Below, piece by piece: positions 18,606 to 29,313 of a DNA stretch of 64,000 nucleotides (position 1 is its first letter; each line of letters begins with the position of its first letter). This DNA is from an uncultured Bacteroidota bacterium (GTDB lineage Bacteria > Bacteroidota > Bacteroidia > Bacteroidales > 4484-276), in the NCBI GenBank assembly GCA_903944895.1, contig CAJATL010000206.1, positions 1-64,000 of the forward strand. The letters are read 5' to 3'. Under the pieces are notes generated by a model. That model made no database searches. It saw only the letters and a program-made list of their open reading frames with translations, and had not been told where the DNA came from. The translations under genes and the position numbers were made by a program.

Positions 18606-21600
18606 TTACTGATGAATGAGAATTTTCTGAATAAAATTTCCAGTCTCATTTTCAATTTTCAGATAATAAACACCTTCTGGCAGGCCAACAAGGTTAACTC
18701 CAAAGCTATTTCCGGAAGAAAGCGATTTAAAAGATTTAGAGAAAACTTCCACACCCATCATGTTTACAACAGAAATGGCTATTTCTTTATCGAAATTTTT
18801 AGTTGCATTTACTGTAAAATTTCCATTACCCGGATTTGGGAAAATGGTGAAAACATCGTTTTGATCTGGTGTTGAAATTCCGGTACAATTTTGTACAAGC
18901 ACTTCATAATTTGCCGACCAGGCACCTGTTCCGCAATCGTTTACGCCGCGAACCTTCAATATTGCAGCACCCATCCAGCTATCGCTCCAGGCTATTGTAT
19001 TTTCATTGGCTGTAATATTCATTATTCCCGCAGCGGCAGGTTCGAGGCTCCATTCATAGTTTGTTGCATCGGCAATTACCGGCACTGTGTATAATTGTAC
19101 CTGTTCCTGGCAAACAATTTCGTCGCCTGTAATGTTTCCGGCAACAGCCGGGAAAGGAGTTACAGTTATGGCGAGAACATCTGACCAGGCACTTTCGCCG
19201 CAAAGATTTGAAGTTTTTACCTTTAGCGATGCTGTTCCTGCAAAAGTGGCTGACCAGTTAACAACAGCAATTGGCCCGTTTGGTGTAATCGTTCCGGCAG
19301 TTACAGGGCTTAAATCCCAAATCCAGCTTGTAACATAAGCAGGATTTCCTGAAGTATTGTAGGTTCCGTTTGGAGCATCCTGGCAAATTTCGGTTGCACC
19401 GGTTGGCTGGTTTGGAACGCTTACTTCACCCATTACGATTAAATATTCGAGGGCATTAAATGTATTTGAGTTGGTCCCATCAGAAACTGTGAGGCTTACG
19501 CCGGGCATTCCGGGTGAATTGTAGGTAACCACAGGATTTTGTAATGTTGAAGTTGCCGGCGTTCCTTCCGGGAAAGACCAAGCCCAGCTTGTAATATTTC
19601 CGGTGGAGTTATCATAAAAATGAACCTGTCCACCGGCACAAAGTTCGGTAACATCAGACGTAAAAATTGCAGTTAAGGTATTTCCGCCAACAACAACGGT
19701 GTAATCTTCGATTTCGCCATAGCTTGCCGAGCCGCAAGGCGTGGGTGCTGTGCTGTAAGTCATTCTCACCCGCATCCTGTAATTTCCACTTGAGGTTCCT
19801 TCAGGAGCAGCGATATTTCCGGTAAACGAGGCGCCGGTTCCGCCAACATTGGTCAGGTTAAAAGTTTCATTTGACGGACTTCCAAGTTCAAAATCGTTGT
19901 TCCAGTCCACCCAAACAATAACGATGTCGCTGGCCCACGGAGTGCCGTTTGTAATTGTAATCGGCATCGAAGTTCCGGCATCAATATTTACCGAAAGGTT
20001 GGTGTAATTTGCAACGCCGCTCTGCCAGCCGCTGGAATTGTTTATTTCGCCGCAAACAACATTGGAAATGTACTCGTCCTCGGTGGTGGTTGAGGCCTGG
20101 CAATAATCCGGGAAGATAACCGAAATGTTTTTGGTTGAGGCTGCCACGTTGGAACCTTCGTAAGTTAAAACCAAAGTTGCGGTATGCCCGGCAGGTGCGC
20201 CGGCTGCAGCAGAAATTGTAAACGTAGCAGTTGCAGAAGCGTTGATGGCAATATTTCCAAAAGTTTGCGGTGAAGTTGTAATTACCATAACATACTGGTC
20301 GTTGCAGTCCAAAGTTCCTGTAATATCCAGCGCATTTTCGGAACCTACATTTTTAAGGGTGATGATGTAATCCGCAGTTTCTCCGGGCTCCAGAATCCCA
20401 TTATTATTTCCGTTTGAGTCGTCAATATCGTAGCTGTCCATAATAATGTAAGGACCGGTAACTGCACTTAATACCTGGATAGCATCGAGGTCAAAACCGG
20501 CATCGGCAACGGTTGCGGTGCCATCGCCATCATCCAGTAATTTAAAATAGCGGGCTTCACCAATTGTACAGTTTTCGAAGCTAAACTCGGAAGTTCCCAT
20601 TCCCGGTCCCATCGAATACCAGGGGCCATCCATGCTTGTACCTGCAAAAAGTGTGTAGCCTTCTGCGGAAGCATCGCCTTCAAAAACCATCATATCAGGA
20701 CCGGCACCATTAAAAACAATTTCCTGCATATCCATGATAATCCAGCCACTTTTCCCAACCGAATAATTTACATTGTCGGGCTGGCCTAACGAAGCCCAGG
20801 TTGCACCTTCATCGTTAAAATTATTTCCGGGAATCTGGCAGGCTACAATTTTGAATATGCCATGATTATCTTCGGGAGTTAGCTGAATATCGGTTACTGT
20901 GGCATTGTTGGCAGTAACCAAGACATTGCTGATGGTTTTGGTTTGATAACCGTTGGCTTTTACCGTAACATTATAGGTGCCTGGCAGAACATATTTGTGA
21001 TAATCGCCAACCAAAGGGTCGGTGTAGGAAGGTACAAAACTGCTTACAAAAACTGTTGCTGCAACGGGTTGCCCGTTGGTTTCGTCGGTAACTGTTCCTG
21101 CAACACCATAGCCACCGTATTCCATCAGCATAAGCATCGAAGGCTTGTTGTAGTTGTAATACAACATAATCTGAGATGCCGGAGGTTGTTTATCCATCGA
21201 AATTTCGATTGACCAGCTTACCGAACCCTGAATACCGTAACTGGCATCTTTTGTACTTCCGTTGATGGCATACATTCCTGTGTAACCCGGACCATACGGA
21301 ATATTTGAATATCCCGATGTGGTGGCATAAACTCCTGCCAGTTGGTTTACATGAGCATGGTCGGGCGAAAACGCTGCGCGATAACTCCAGGGATGCGAAA
21401 TAAATTCGGTCCCGCTGTGGTATGAAGTATAAACCACAAACTGATTGGCCATCAAAGCATCGCGCAACATCTTGGTTTCGTGTTGAGACCAGGCGCCAAG
21501 GCTTTCGGTATCCCACATATAACCGCAATCGCGGTTCAGGTCTTCGCCATTGTTGTTGTAGCGGGTCATCCCTTCTCTTCCGTCAGGGTTAACCATCAGA

Positions 21601-22184
21601 TACAGCCAGGTTTCGCGGCCATTTACCAGGTTGGTTATTTGTGTGTTTGTTCCATAACCCAGGCATAAATCGCGGGCAAAGCGGATGAGATTTTCGGCTC
21701 CGCCAATTTCATCGCCATGAATTCCTCCATCAAAAAATACCTCGGCTTCGTTTTCGTCGGTTTCAACGTTATCGCTAATTTTGAGTGCAGCTAATTGTCT
21801 TCCTCCCAGCGAAGTCCCAAAAATCACTTTTTTGCAGATTGCCGGAAAATGGGCTGCAAGGCTGTCGGCAAGGTCGATCATTTGCTGGTATGAATGGTAG
21901 GCGTCATCGGTTTGCCAGAAATTTTTAAAATGTTCATTGAGGTTTTCGATCTGAACCTCGTATCTGAAACCTGCTTTATTTAAAACTTCAAGTTCTTTTG
22001 GAACAACATACAGGATAGCATAATTCTTATAAATATCTCCATTCAGATTAAGATTGTGCAGTTGTGAGGCAGCTTCGACAGAATGAAAAGGAACCTTAAT
22101 TTCCATTTCGTCGGAGCGCCATCCTTGTGAAAGCGCTACCAATCCAAAACATAACGTGATAATCGTGAATAAAAACTTTTTCAT
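18606..22184 (-). CDS. T9SS-secreted zinc carboxypeptidase (M14 family) with GEVED and PKD domains, second of a pair
   Basis: 1192 residues from the Met at 22184, where the signal peptide MKKFLFTIITLCFGLVALSQ begins; an upstream Met at 22202 adds six residues. The M14 domain (about 105-370) shows zinc ligands H156 and E159 in IHGDE, NPDG and DLNRDCG for substrate binding, the third ligand in SYHSGTE, and the catalytic Glu in SWSIEIS. A regulatory-like beta domain follows, then a segment with MVFEGDASAEGYTLF, a CARDB-like region, a GEVED domain (GEIEDYTV), a PKD domain and a sorting tail (FTIFPNPGNG ... KILIHQ). It belongs to a different M14 subgroup from its neighbour (HGDE against HARE), so the pair may have complementary specificities (inference). 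Confidence 0.93.
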   Translation of the reverse strand: MKKFLFTIITLCFGLVALSQGWRSDEMEIKVPFHSVEAASQLHNLNLNGDIYKNYAILYVVPKELEVLNKAGFRYEVQIENLNEHFKNFWQTDDAYHSYQQMIDLADSLAAHFPAICKKVIFGTSLGGRQLAALKISDNVETDENEAEVFFDGGIHGDEIGGAENLIRFARDLCLGYGTNTQITNLVNGRETWLYLMVNPDGREGMTRYNNNGEDLNRDCGYMWDTESLGAWSQHETKMLRDALMANQFVVYTSYHSGTEFISHPWSYRAAFSPDHAHVNQLAGVYATTSGYSNIPYGPGYTGMYAINGSTKDASYGIQGSVSWSIEISMDKQPPASQIMLYYNYNKPSMLMLMEYGGYGVAGTVTDETNGQPVAATVFVSSFVPSYTDPLVGDYHKYVLPGTYNVTVKANGYQTKTISNVLVTANNATVTDIQLTPEDNHGIFKIVACQIPGNNFNDEGATWASLGQPDNVNYSVGKSGWIIMDMQEIVFNGAGPDMMVFEGDASAEGYTLFAGTSMDGPWYSMGPGMGTSEFSFENCTIGEARYFKLLDDGDGTATVADAGFDLDAIQVLSAVTGPYIIMDSYDIDDSNGNNNGILEPGETADYIITLKNVGSENALDITGTLDCNDQYVMVITTSPQTFGNIAINASATATFTISAAAGAPAGHTATLVLTYEGSNVAASTKNISVIFPDYCQASTTTEDEYISNVVCGEINNSSGWQSGVANYTNLSVNIDAGTSMPITITNGTPWASDIVIVWVDWNNDFELGSPSNETFNLTNVGGTGASFTGNIAAPEGTSSGNYRMRVRMTYSTAPTPCGSASYGEIEDYTVVVGGNTLTAIFTSDVTELCAGGQVHFYDNSTGNITSWAWSFPEGTPATSTLQNPVVTYNSPGMPGVSLTVSDGTNSNTFNALEYLIVMGEVSVPNQPTGATEICQDAPNGTYNTSGNPAYVTSWIWDLSPVTAGTITPNGPIAVVNWSATFAGTASLKVKTSNLCGESAWSDVLAITVTPFPAVAGNITGDEIVCQEQVQLYTVPVIADATNYEWSLEPAAAGIMNITANENTIAWSDSWMGAAILKVRGVNDCGTGAWSANYEVLVQNCTGISTPDQNDVFTIFPNPGNGNFTVNATKNFDKEIAISVVNMMGVEVFSKSFKSLSSGNSFGVNLVGLPEGVYYLKIENETGNFIQKILIHQ

Positions 22185-22233
22185 TGTGGCAGTAGTTAAC
22201 ATGTATTATTTAAAATTATAAACTGAGCTATTT

Positions 22234-25200
22234 TCAGACATTTAAGGAGGCTTCCAGAATACTCTTGGTGATTTTATTATAGAGGTCGTTGGGTTTGAAA
22301 GGCTTCGAGATAAAATCGTTCATTCCTGCTGCAAAAACTTTTTGCTTATCCTCCACGAGAGCCGCAGCCGTTAGTGCGATAATAGGGATGTTTTTGTCTA
22401 GTTTTCTAATCTCAACAGTTGCTTCATAACCATCCATTTCAGGCATGTGAAGATCCATTAAAATCAGAGAGTACTTACCTGGTGAAAACATATTTACAGC
22501 TTCACGACCATTTTTCGCCACAAATACTTCAATATCCCACTTTTTAAGAATCTGGTCGGCAATTTTTATATTGATGAGGTTATCTTCGACGAGCAGAATT
22601 TTATATCCTTTAAGGCTGGGTAAAAGGTTATTGTTGGCGGCTACAACCTTGGTTTCTTTTATGCTTTGGCTGATGTCGAGATTAAGCCTGAACGAAAATT
22701 CAGAACCTACTCCAAGCCGGCTTTGCACCTGAATGCGGCTTCCCATCAATTCGAGTAATTTTTTGGTTATCGAAAGACCAAGGCCTGTTCCGCCATATCT
22801 TCTTGTTGTGTTGGAACTTCCCTGGCTGAAAGTTTCAAAAATCGTTTCAAGTTTTTTGGGTGATATGCCAATACCGGTGTCCCTGATGCGGAATGTAACT
22901 TCGAGTTGATTTCCCGGACGTAAACGTTTGGAAAGGATGATATTGATTTCGCCTTTTTCGGTAAACTTGAGGGCATTCCCCACAAGGTTGATAATAATCT
23001 GTGAGATACGCGTAGGATCGCCTATGAGAAGATCCGGAATTCCTTCCTCAACCTGCAGATTAAGCGTGACGCCCTTAGCATTGGCGGCGGGATCGAAACT
23101 CAGTTTAATGTTCCTCGCTACTTCTTTCAGGTCAAAGTCGATCCGTTCGAAATCGACTTTTCCGGCTTCAATTTTATTAAAATCGAGGATATCGTTGATG
23201 AGCATCAGGAGGTTCTCGGCTGAAAACTTTAAGGTATTTATGCGGTCTAACTGATCTTCACGAGGCTCTTCCATCAGCAAAATGTTGGTCATCCCAATTA
23301 CGGCATTCATCGGAGTTCGTATTTCGTGCGACATGGTCGAAAGGAACTCTGCCTTAGCTTTTGATGATCGTTCGGCTTCGTCCTTAGCAATAACGAGGGC
23401 TTCATTTTTTGCTTCAATTTCGTGTGTTTTACGCTCAAGTTCTGAGGTGCGTTCACTCACCAGAATATTTAACCTTTGTTTTTCGTGCTCGAGCCTGCTG
23501 CTTCGCCATCTGGCAGTTAAATAAACAAGCAGGGCGATAACTGCAATTAGTATCGACCATGCCCACCACGATTGATACCAAATGGTGTAAATTTGAAACT
23601 TATAGCTGAGTGGTTCGCTCCAAAGGTAGTTTCCGCGTTGTTTTGCCTGAATGATCAATTCATAATCGCCGGTTTTAAAATCAGTGTAAATCAGGTCGTT
23701 TTTGCCTGAAAAATAGCGCCATGTTGTATCCTTGCCTGCCAGCATCACTTTGTAGTGAATCCCGTCGGTTGGGAAGCTTGGGCTGATAAAAGTAAATCCC
23801 AGATAAGCCAGGTTACTGAAACTGTTTCTGCTGATATCACTCAATGGCTGCCCTTTTTCGGATATCGAAAGAAAAACAGGTTTAGGCATTTTGTTTAATG
23901 GAATATTTTCAAGGGCATATGAAATCCCGGCAAGCGTTCCGACCCAAATCCTGTTTCTCGCGTCAGTTTCGATGCAGCGGTAGCCTATCGTTTTTGAAGG
24001 CAAACCATCCATATAATCGAAAGTAACAATATTATCCTTATTGTATTTACTCACGCCAATGCTGGATGCAAACCAAATATCGCCATCATGCCCTACCATA
24101 ACAGCTTTGATGTCTTCGTTGGTGAGGTTTTCCAGGTCGATGCGTTCGATGTCGTTTCCGCGAACCTTCAGCAATCCATGGTTACTGGCCAGCCACATGA
24201 CGCCATCCTCATCAAAACTTAAATCGTTAATTAACAACGATTCATTAAACGCAAAAGGTAAAGGTTTGCTCAGGTTGATGAATTTTTCCTGCTCAGGGTT
24301 GAAATAATAGAGATAACTTTCAGCACCGCATGCCCCCAGAAAAATATAATTTATTGGTGAGTCGATAATAAAATTTACCCGTGAAACAAGGCCTGATTCT
24401 TCGCCATATTTTGTGATGAGGCCCTCTTTTGTGATTTTGAGTACACCATTAAGATTATCCTGGCAAATCCAGATATTTTCATTTTTATCCAGAGTGAGAT
24501 TATAGATAGAGCTGCCATAACTGCTTAGATCGATGGTTTTTATGACTGCTTTATCCTTCAATTGACGCAAAAAACCATTGTTATCAGCAACCCAGATGCT
24601 GTTTTTGTCAGGCAAAAGCCTCAACAATAAGCTACCTGTCGAATTAAAAACAATGCTGGCTTCGAGGGTAAACTGATTTATGGCAAATACTGTCCTGCCA
24701 TCAGTAAAAAACATCTCGTTGGTTTCGTCATTAAATGCAATATCCTGGATATACTCCTCTGTAAGGTTATTAAAATCGGATTGAAAAACTTTTCTCTGCA
24801 TGATAACAAGACCATTATCTGTTGCAAGATACAAATCACTCCCTCTTAAATTGATCTGGTTAATCCCACCTTTATTAATCGAAGGATCTTCGATTTTGGT
24901 AAATTCATAATTATCACCGGTAAGTCTTCCCTGATAAAGGCCTTTCGACCAACTTCCAATAAAAAAGGTACTATCCTGTATCATTACAAAAGCTGAAGCA
25001 TCGATGTCCGGGTCTAAAATCCTGAACGACTCGAAGGTATGATCTTCATACAGCGTAAGTTCAGCGATCATATTATTTGCCGCGATAAGTACTTTGTTTT
25101 TGCTAATGGGCAAAACTGCACTTACATTTGTTATTGGGAAACCGGGATCAAGCGAAACAGGTTTATCGCGCTGCAAATCAAACCAGTAAAAATGTCCGGT

Positions 25201-25815
25201 CTGAGAAATCGTGTAAAGATTTCCGTAGCCATCCTCGAAAAACGAAAACGAGCGATTATAACTATTGGGTGTATTTTGCGATCCTAAATAATATTTTTTT
25301 AAATAACCATCTCTGAATCTGTAGATTGAAGTATTATCCGAAAACCAGATATTACCGTTTTTATCTTCATAAAGTTGTTTGGGAAAAAACAGCAAACTGT
25401 CCGATTCGTTAATTGAGCCAGCCCTGATGGTGCTTTTGTTGAAGCCGTCGACACCATAATCAATTTTACTAAAGCTCAGGTCGGTGGTAAAAAACAGGCT
25501 CCCGTTTTTAGAGCATAAAACTGATTTGATGTACTTTGAATCCTGTACATCAGCGCACTCGATAAACTCGAAGCCATTGTACCTGATTAGCCCGCCATCA
25601 GTGGCAATCCATATAAAACCCACCGAATCGATGGTGATGGATTTTAACAGTTCGTTCTGAAGACCGTTTTCGATGGTGTATGTTTTAAACCGGTATTCCT
25701 GCCCCTTGAGGCTCAAAGGAAATAGCTGAATCAATACCAGAAAGGGTATTGCAAAATTAAAAACAAACCAAAAGTTAACCTGACGCAGAAGTATGATGTG
25801 CATTATTTTAATCAA
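22234..25815 (-). CDS. Hybrid sensor histidine kinase with two-component-regulator propeller
   Basis: 1193 residues. An N-terminal signal/TM segment precedes a periplasmic propeller built from repeats such as GLIRYNGFEF, GNIWFSDN, GVMWLASNHGLLKV and GDIWFASSIGVSKY. A Y_Y_Y domain follows (near 640-740), then a TM helix (750-768), a coiled coil, HisKA with phospho-acceptor H830 in STMSHEIRTP, HATPase_c (NLVGNALKFTEKG, GTGLGLSI), and one receiver with Asp1121 in LMDLHMPEMDG. Bacteroides hybrid systems usually end in an AraC-type DNA-binding domain. This one stops after the receiver, so it needs a separate output protein, and none is adjacent. It could sense oligosaccharides or peptides made by the secreted enzymes downstream (inference). 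Confidence 0.93.
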   Translation of the reverse strand: MIKIMHIILLRQVNFWFVFNFAIPFLVLIQLFPLSLKGQEYRFKTYTIENGLQNELLKSITIDSVGFIWIATDGGLIRYNGFEFIECADVQDSKYIKSVLCSKNGSLFFTTDLSFSKIDYGVDGFNKSTIRAGSINESDSLLFFPKQLYEDKNGNIWFSDNTSIYRFRDGYLKKYYLGSQNTPNSYNRSFSFFEDGYGNLYTISQTGHFYWFDLQRDKPVSLDPGFPITNVSAVLPISKNKVLIAANNMIAELTLYEDHTFESFRILDPDIDASAFVMIQDSTFFIGSWSKGLYQGRLTGDNYEFTKIEDPSINKGGINQINLRGSDLYLATDNGLVIMQRKVFQSDFNNLTEEYIQDIAFNDETNEMFFTDGRTVFAINQFTLEASIVFNSTGSLLLRLLPDKNSIWVADNNGFLRQLKDKAVIKTIDLSSYGSSIYNLTLDKNENIWICQDNLNGVLKITKEGLITKYGEESGLVSRVNFIIDSPINYIFLGACGAESYLYYFNPEQEKFINLSKPLPFAFNESLLINDLSFDEDGVMWLASNHGLLKVRGNDIERIDLENLTNEDIKAVMVGHDGDIWFASSIGVSKYNKDNIVTFDYMDGLPSKTIGYRCIETDARNRIWVGTLAGISYALENIPLNKMPKPVFLSISEKGQPLSDISRNSFSNLAYLGFTFISPSFPTDGIHYKVMLAGKDTTWRYFSGKNDLIYTDFKTGDYELIIQAKQRGNYLWSEPLSYKFQIYTIWYQSWWAWSILIAVIALLVYLTARWRSSRLEHEKQRLNILVSERTSELERKTHEIEAKNEALVIAKDEAERSSKAKAEFLSTMSHEIRTPMNAVIGMTNILLMEEPREDQLDRINTLKFSAENLLMLINDILDFNKIEAGKVDFERIDFDLKEVARNIKLSFDPAANAKGVTLNLQVEEGIPDLLIGDPTRISQIIINLVGNALKFTEKGEINIILSKRLRPGNQLEVTFRIRDTGIGISPKKLETIFETFSQGSSNTTRRYGGTGLGLSITKKLLELMGSRIQVQSRLGVGSEFSFRLNLDISQSIKETKVVAANNNLLPSLKGYKILLVEDNLINIKIADQILKKWDIEVFVAKNGREAVNMFSPGKYSLILMDLHMPEMDGYEATVEIRKLDKNIPIIALTAAALVEDKQKVFAAGMNDFISKPFKPNDLYNKITKSILEASLNV

Positions 25816-25915
25816 GAATCATTCAGTCAAAAACTGATATTTAACAGGTTCAAAATTAAACCAATATTTAAAGGTACAGCAGATTTGTTGAATATTATTT
25901 CTGAGGCAAAAAAAA

Positions 25916-25935
25916 TACCGGATACATTTCCGGTA
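25916..25935 (-). terminator. Rho-independent terminator of the glutamine synthetase gene
   Basis: Arms TACCGGA/TCCGGTA around a 6-nt loop, followed on the minus strand by a T run of eight. It lies about 25 nt after the stop at 25960. Confidence 0.85.
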
Positions 25936-25959
25936 CTTTATGTATTAAAAATCAATGTT

Positions 25960-27468
25960 TTAACCGCAATTAAAATAGGTTTTCACCAACTCCATAACTG
26001 CGTTGCTGTCGTTCGAAATTTCCTGGCGGAGGGTTTTATCGTTCAGTTTTTTCAATTTCAGCACGATGCTGTCGATAAGCCCCTGAGGAAAAATATTTTT
26101 TTCGGTGTAATAACTGCTTTGTTTTTCGAGATATTCGGCCGATTCCCAGCACGATGCAGGAAGCTGTCTCAGTTCTTTCACCCGGTTTGCATGTTTTTCG
26201 GCGAAAATATTCACATCAACGTAGGTTTTTTGAGCATATTCGAGGCTGTTTTCCATGGTCAGCCCATGACGTGCAGCCACCGTGAGGCCGGCAAGCAACA
26301 GATAAATGTCGGCAGAGCCATCGGGACAGCGAAACTCAACAGTCTGACGCTCTTCAAAGGCACCTTCAAAAGGTTTTTCGTTGGGGTTAGCGTGAAGATA
26401 CATATTTTTGTTTCCGGTCCATCCAAGCGGAACTCTTACCAAAACCGAACGGTTGCGGTCGCCCCAGCAAATATTTGTTGGCGCCTCCTGGTGTGGCACA
26501 AGCCTGAAATAGGAAGTTGGAATTGTGTTTCCAAAAGCCGTTAATGAGGGTGCAAGTTCGAGATAACCGGCAATTGCTTTTTTGGCAGTATCGCTTAGTT
26601 TTCCATCTTCCAGCATCTGGTTTTTATCATCTTTTACCAGCTTGGTGTGGATGTGAAGACCACTGCCAGCTTTGCCTACGGTAATTTTTGGAGCAAAAGT
26701 TATGGTGATTTTGTGTTTGAGGGCGAGAGTCCGTAAAATCCATTTTGCAATCATCAACTGGTCGGCGGCATCTTCGAGTGGCGAGGGGGCAAACTCCAGT
26801 TCATTTTGTTCATACTCCATATTGCCTACCGAAAAATTACCGACTTCGCAATGGCCATATTTTAAATTTCCACCCGACTGTGCGATAGCAAGCATGGCTT
26901 CACGCCTGAAATTTTCCCATTTGGTAAAAGGCGACGATTCATGGTATCCCCGTTGATCGACGGCTTCAAAAAGTTCCTGCTTTTCGCTGATGATGTAGTA
27001 TTCGAGTTCTCCCATCACATGAAACGAAAGCCCGGTTTCCTCCTGAAGGGCTTTATGAGCCTTTTGTAAAATGTATTCGGGCGAACTTTCGAGGGGAAGG
27101 CCATCTTTATTAAAATAGGAACAAAGAATGTCGAGTGCGGGGATTTCGGAAAACGGGTTAACAAAAGCGGTGCGGTAACGCGGGACAACGTAAAGGTCGC
27201 TCGAGCCTGCCTCGATGTGCGAAAACAAACTCGATCCGTCAACACGCTCGCCCAAGGTAAGAATGTCTTCGAGATGTTTGCGGCTGTTGATTACAAAACT
27301 GAGTGTTTTTAACCTGCTGTCTTCGCCGGCATACCTGAAGTTGATCATCCCGATATTGTGATCCTCGGCATAAAGAATCAGATCTTCTTTGGTGAAAAAC
27401 TCGGGTGATTTGTTAAGATATTGAACCAGTGGATTTGGGTTCATCAAAATTTTATTCTTCGTATCCAT
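25960..27468 (-). CDS. Glutamine synthetase family protein (type I-like)
   Basis: 502 residues. This is a glutamine synthetase of the type I fold rather than the roughly 730-residue type III common in Bacteroidetes. It has a beta-grasp N-terminal part and a catalytic domain with ELEYYI, NELEFAPSPLEDAADQ, the GSGLHIHTKL ligand/ATP segment, RNRSVLVRVP and TVEFRCPDGSAD (metal ligands and substrate arginines). The expected reaction is ATP-dependent amidation of glutamate, although related proteins ligate other amines, so the substrate is not certain. I see no clear adenylylation-loop Tyr. It is transcribed divergently from iorA with 237 bp between, which may link ammonia assimilation to amino-acid fermentation (inference). 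Confidence 0.85.
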   Translation of the reverse strand: MDTKNKILMNPNPLVQYLNKSPEFFTKEDLILYAEDHNIGMINFRYAGEDSRLKTLSFVINSRKHLEDILTLGERVDGSSLFSHIEAGSSDLYVVPRYRTAFVNPFSEIPALDILCSYFNKDGLPLESSPEYILQKAHKALQEETGLSFHVMGELEYYIISEKQELFEAVDQRGYHESSPFTKWENFRREAMLAIAQSGGNLKYGHCEVGNFSVGNMEYEQNELEFAPSPLEDAADQLMIAKWILRTLALKHKITITFAPKITVGKAGSGLHIHTKLVKDDKNQMLEDGKLSDTAKKAIAGYLELAPSLTAFGNTIPTSYFRLVPHQEAPTNICWGDRNRSVLVRVPLGWTGNKNMYLHANPNEKPFEGAFEERQTVEFRCPDGSADIYLLLAGLTVAARHGLTMENSLEYAQKTYVDVNIFAEKHANRVKELRQLPASCWESAEYLEKQSSYYTEKNIFPQGLIDSIVLKLKKLNDKTLRQEISNDSNAVMELVKTYFNCG

Positions 27469-27652
27469 AATTCCTAAATTAGCTTTTAAAAATGGGCGGC
27501 AAACTTAAACATTCCTTTCGAAATAATTATTGGATTTGTTATTTAATTAACAATCAGATTGAAAATAAGCTACTTCTGATTTTTGGTTATCTAAAACCTC
27601 TAAAAATTGGCGAAAAAGGAAAGTCCCGAACCTGTGGTCAACCAAAAATATT

Positions 27653-27660
27653 TAGCTTTG
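27653..27660 (+). promoter_or_regulatory. Bacteroidetes -7 box upstream of iorA
   Basis: TAGCTTTG matches TAnnTTTG and lies 46 nt before the iorA ATG. A clear TTG at -33 is not seen. Confidence 0.5.
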
Positions 27661-27705
27661 CAGAGCTGGTTTTTAATTAAAAATCAATCGAAAAACCTTT
27701 GATAA

Positions 27706-29313
27706 ATGGAGCAAAAACTGTTATTACTCGGGGATGAAGCCATCGCTCAGGGAGCTATTGACGCAGGCTTATCGGCCATTTTCGCCTATCCGGGTACACC
27801 TTCTACCGAAATTACCGAGTATGTGCAACACTCGGCACAAGCCACTAAAACGGGAATCAGGTCATCCTGGTCGGCTAACGAAAAAACCGCCATGGAGGCT
27901 GGTCTTGGAGTTTCTTATGTGGGCAAAAGAGCCATGGTTTGCATGAAGCATGTGGGCCTCAACGTAGCCGCCGATGCTTTTATAAATGCTGGCATGACCG
28001 GTGCCAATGGCGGATTGATTGTAGTTTCGGCCGATGACCCTTCGATGCACTCTTCGCAAAATGAGCAGGATTCGAGGTTTTACGGCAAGTTCGCCATGAT
28101 TCCCACTTTGGAACCATCAAACCAGCAGGAAGCCTACGATATGGTTTTTTATGGTTTCGAATTATCCGAACGACTCGGTACTCCGGTATTATTCAGGATT
28201 ACAACCAGGCTTGCCCATTCCCGCGCTGCTGTTTCGCGTCGGGCTGTTTTACCACAGAACGAAATCCGCCTGTCATCCGATTTAAAGCAATTTATCCTGC
28301 TGCCGGCACTGGCCCGTAAAAGGTACAAAGGTTTACTCAAAAGCCAGGCACTGTTTATTGATGAATCCGAAAACTCGGGAAATAATCAATATTTTGAAGG
28401 TCCTGATAAATCGCTGGGAATTATTGCCTGTGGCATCGCCTGGAATTACCTGATGGAAAATTATCCCGATCGTGTTATTCCTTTTCCAGTCATAAAAATT
28501 ACACAATATCCTGCTCCCCGCAACATGATCGAAAAACTTGTTGACGAATGTAAGGAAGTTTTGTTGCTCGAAGAAGGCGCCCCACTCATCGAAGAGCTTT
28601 TAAAAGGAATTCTGTCGAAAAACCTGCATATCAAAGGCCGCCTCGATGGAACAGTTCCGCGTGACGGCGAGTTAAATCCAAACATCGTTGCTGTGGCGCT
28701 TGGCCTCGAAAATACCCGAGGAAGTGAAATTCCGGAAATCGTGGTTGGCCGTCCGCCATCGTTGTGTATGGGCTGCTCGCACCGCGATGCTTACGACGCT
28801 CTGGGGGAAGCCCTGGCTAAATATTCCAAGGGCCGTGTTTTTTCGGATATTGGCTGCTACACCCTCGGCGCACTCGAACCTTTCAACGCCATAAATTCCT
28901 GCGTGGATATGGGCGCTTCGATAACCATGGCCAAAGGTGCCGCCGATGTTGGCTTTGTACCTGCCATTGCTGTTATCGGCGATTCCACATTCACACATTC
29001 CGGCATGACCGGCCTGTTGGATGCTGTTAACGACGAAAGCAATATCACCGTAATTATTGCAGATAATTCGACTACCGGCATGACGGGTGGACAAAAATCG
29101 GCAGCCAACGGAAAAATTGAAGCTATTTGTCAGGCTTTGGGCGTCGAAGAGGCACACATCAAGGTAATAAAACCGTTAAAGAAATTCCATGAAGAAAACG
29201 TAAAAATCATTCAGGAAGAATTGGATTATGCAGGCGTTTCGGTGATAATTCCAAGACGAGAATGCATCCAGACCCTCAATAAAAAGATGAGGGAAAAGGC
29301 AAAAGACAAATAA
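27706..29313 (+). CDS. iorA: Indolepyruvate:ferredoxin oxidoreductase alpha subunit, short form
   Basis: 535 residues. IorA with IorB oxidatively decarboxylates aryl pyruvates (from Trp, Phe and Tyr transamination) to aryl-acetyl-CoA with ferredoxin as acceptor. The N-terminal pyrimidine-binding domain begins GDEAIAQGAIDAGL...YPGTPSTE. The C-terminal TPP domain shows CMGCSHRDAYDAL, GDSTFTHSG from residue 425 and DNSTTGMTGGQ from 453. The protein ends about 60 residues after this domain, so the C-terminal ferredoxin-like domain with two CxxCxxC clusters of the classic archaeal enzyme is absent; an external ferredoxin would be needed. The stop is genuine, with no cysteine clusters in the next 140 bp. 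iorB follows after 146 bp. Confidence 0.9.
   Translation: MEQKLLLLGDEAIAQGAIDAGLSAIFAYPGTPSTEITEYVQHSAQATKTGIRSSWSANEKTAMEAGLGVSYVGKRAMVCMKHVGLNVAADAFINAGMTGANGGLIVVSADDPSMHSSQNEQDSRFYGKFAMIPTLEPSNQQEAYDMVFYGFELSERLGTPVLFRITTRLAHSRAAVSRRAVLPQNEIRLSSDLKQFILLPALARKRYKGLLKSQALFIDESENSGNNQYFEGPDKSLGIIACGIAWNYLMENYPDRVIPFPVIKITQYPAPRNMIEKLVDECKEVLLLEEGAPLIEELLKGILSKNLHIKGRLDGTVPRDGELNPNIVAVALGLENTRGSEIPEIVVGRPPSLCMGCSHRDAYDALGEALAKYSKGRVFSDIGCYTLGALEPFNAINSCVDMGASITMAKGAADVGFVPAIAVIGDSTFTHSGMTGLLDAVNDESNITVIIADNSTTGMTGGQKSAANGKIEAICQALGVEEAHIKVIKPLKKFHEENVKIIQEELDYAGVSVIIPRRECIQTLNKKMREKAKDK

Noticed and set aside
25798-26544. 248-codon plus-strand frame
   Set aside because: Shadow of the glutamine synthetase gene, which has full family motifs.
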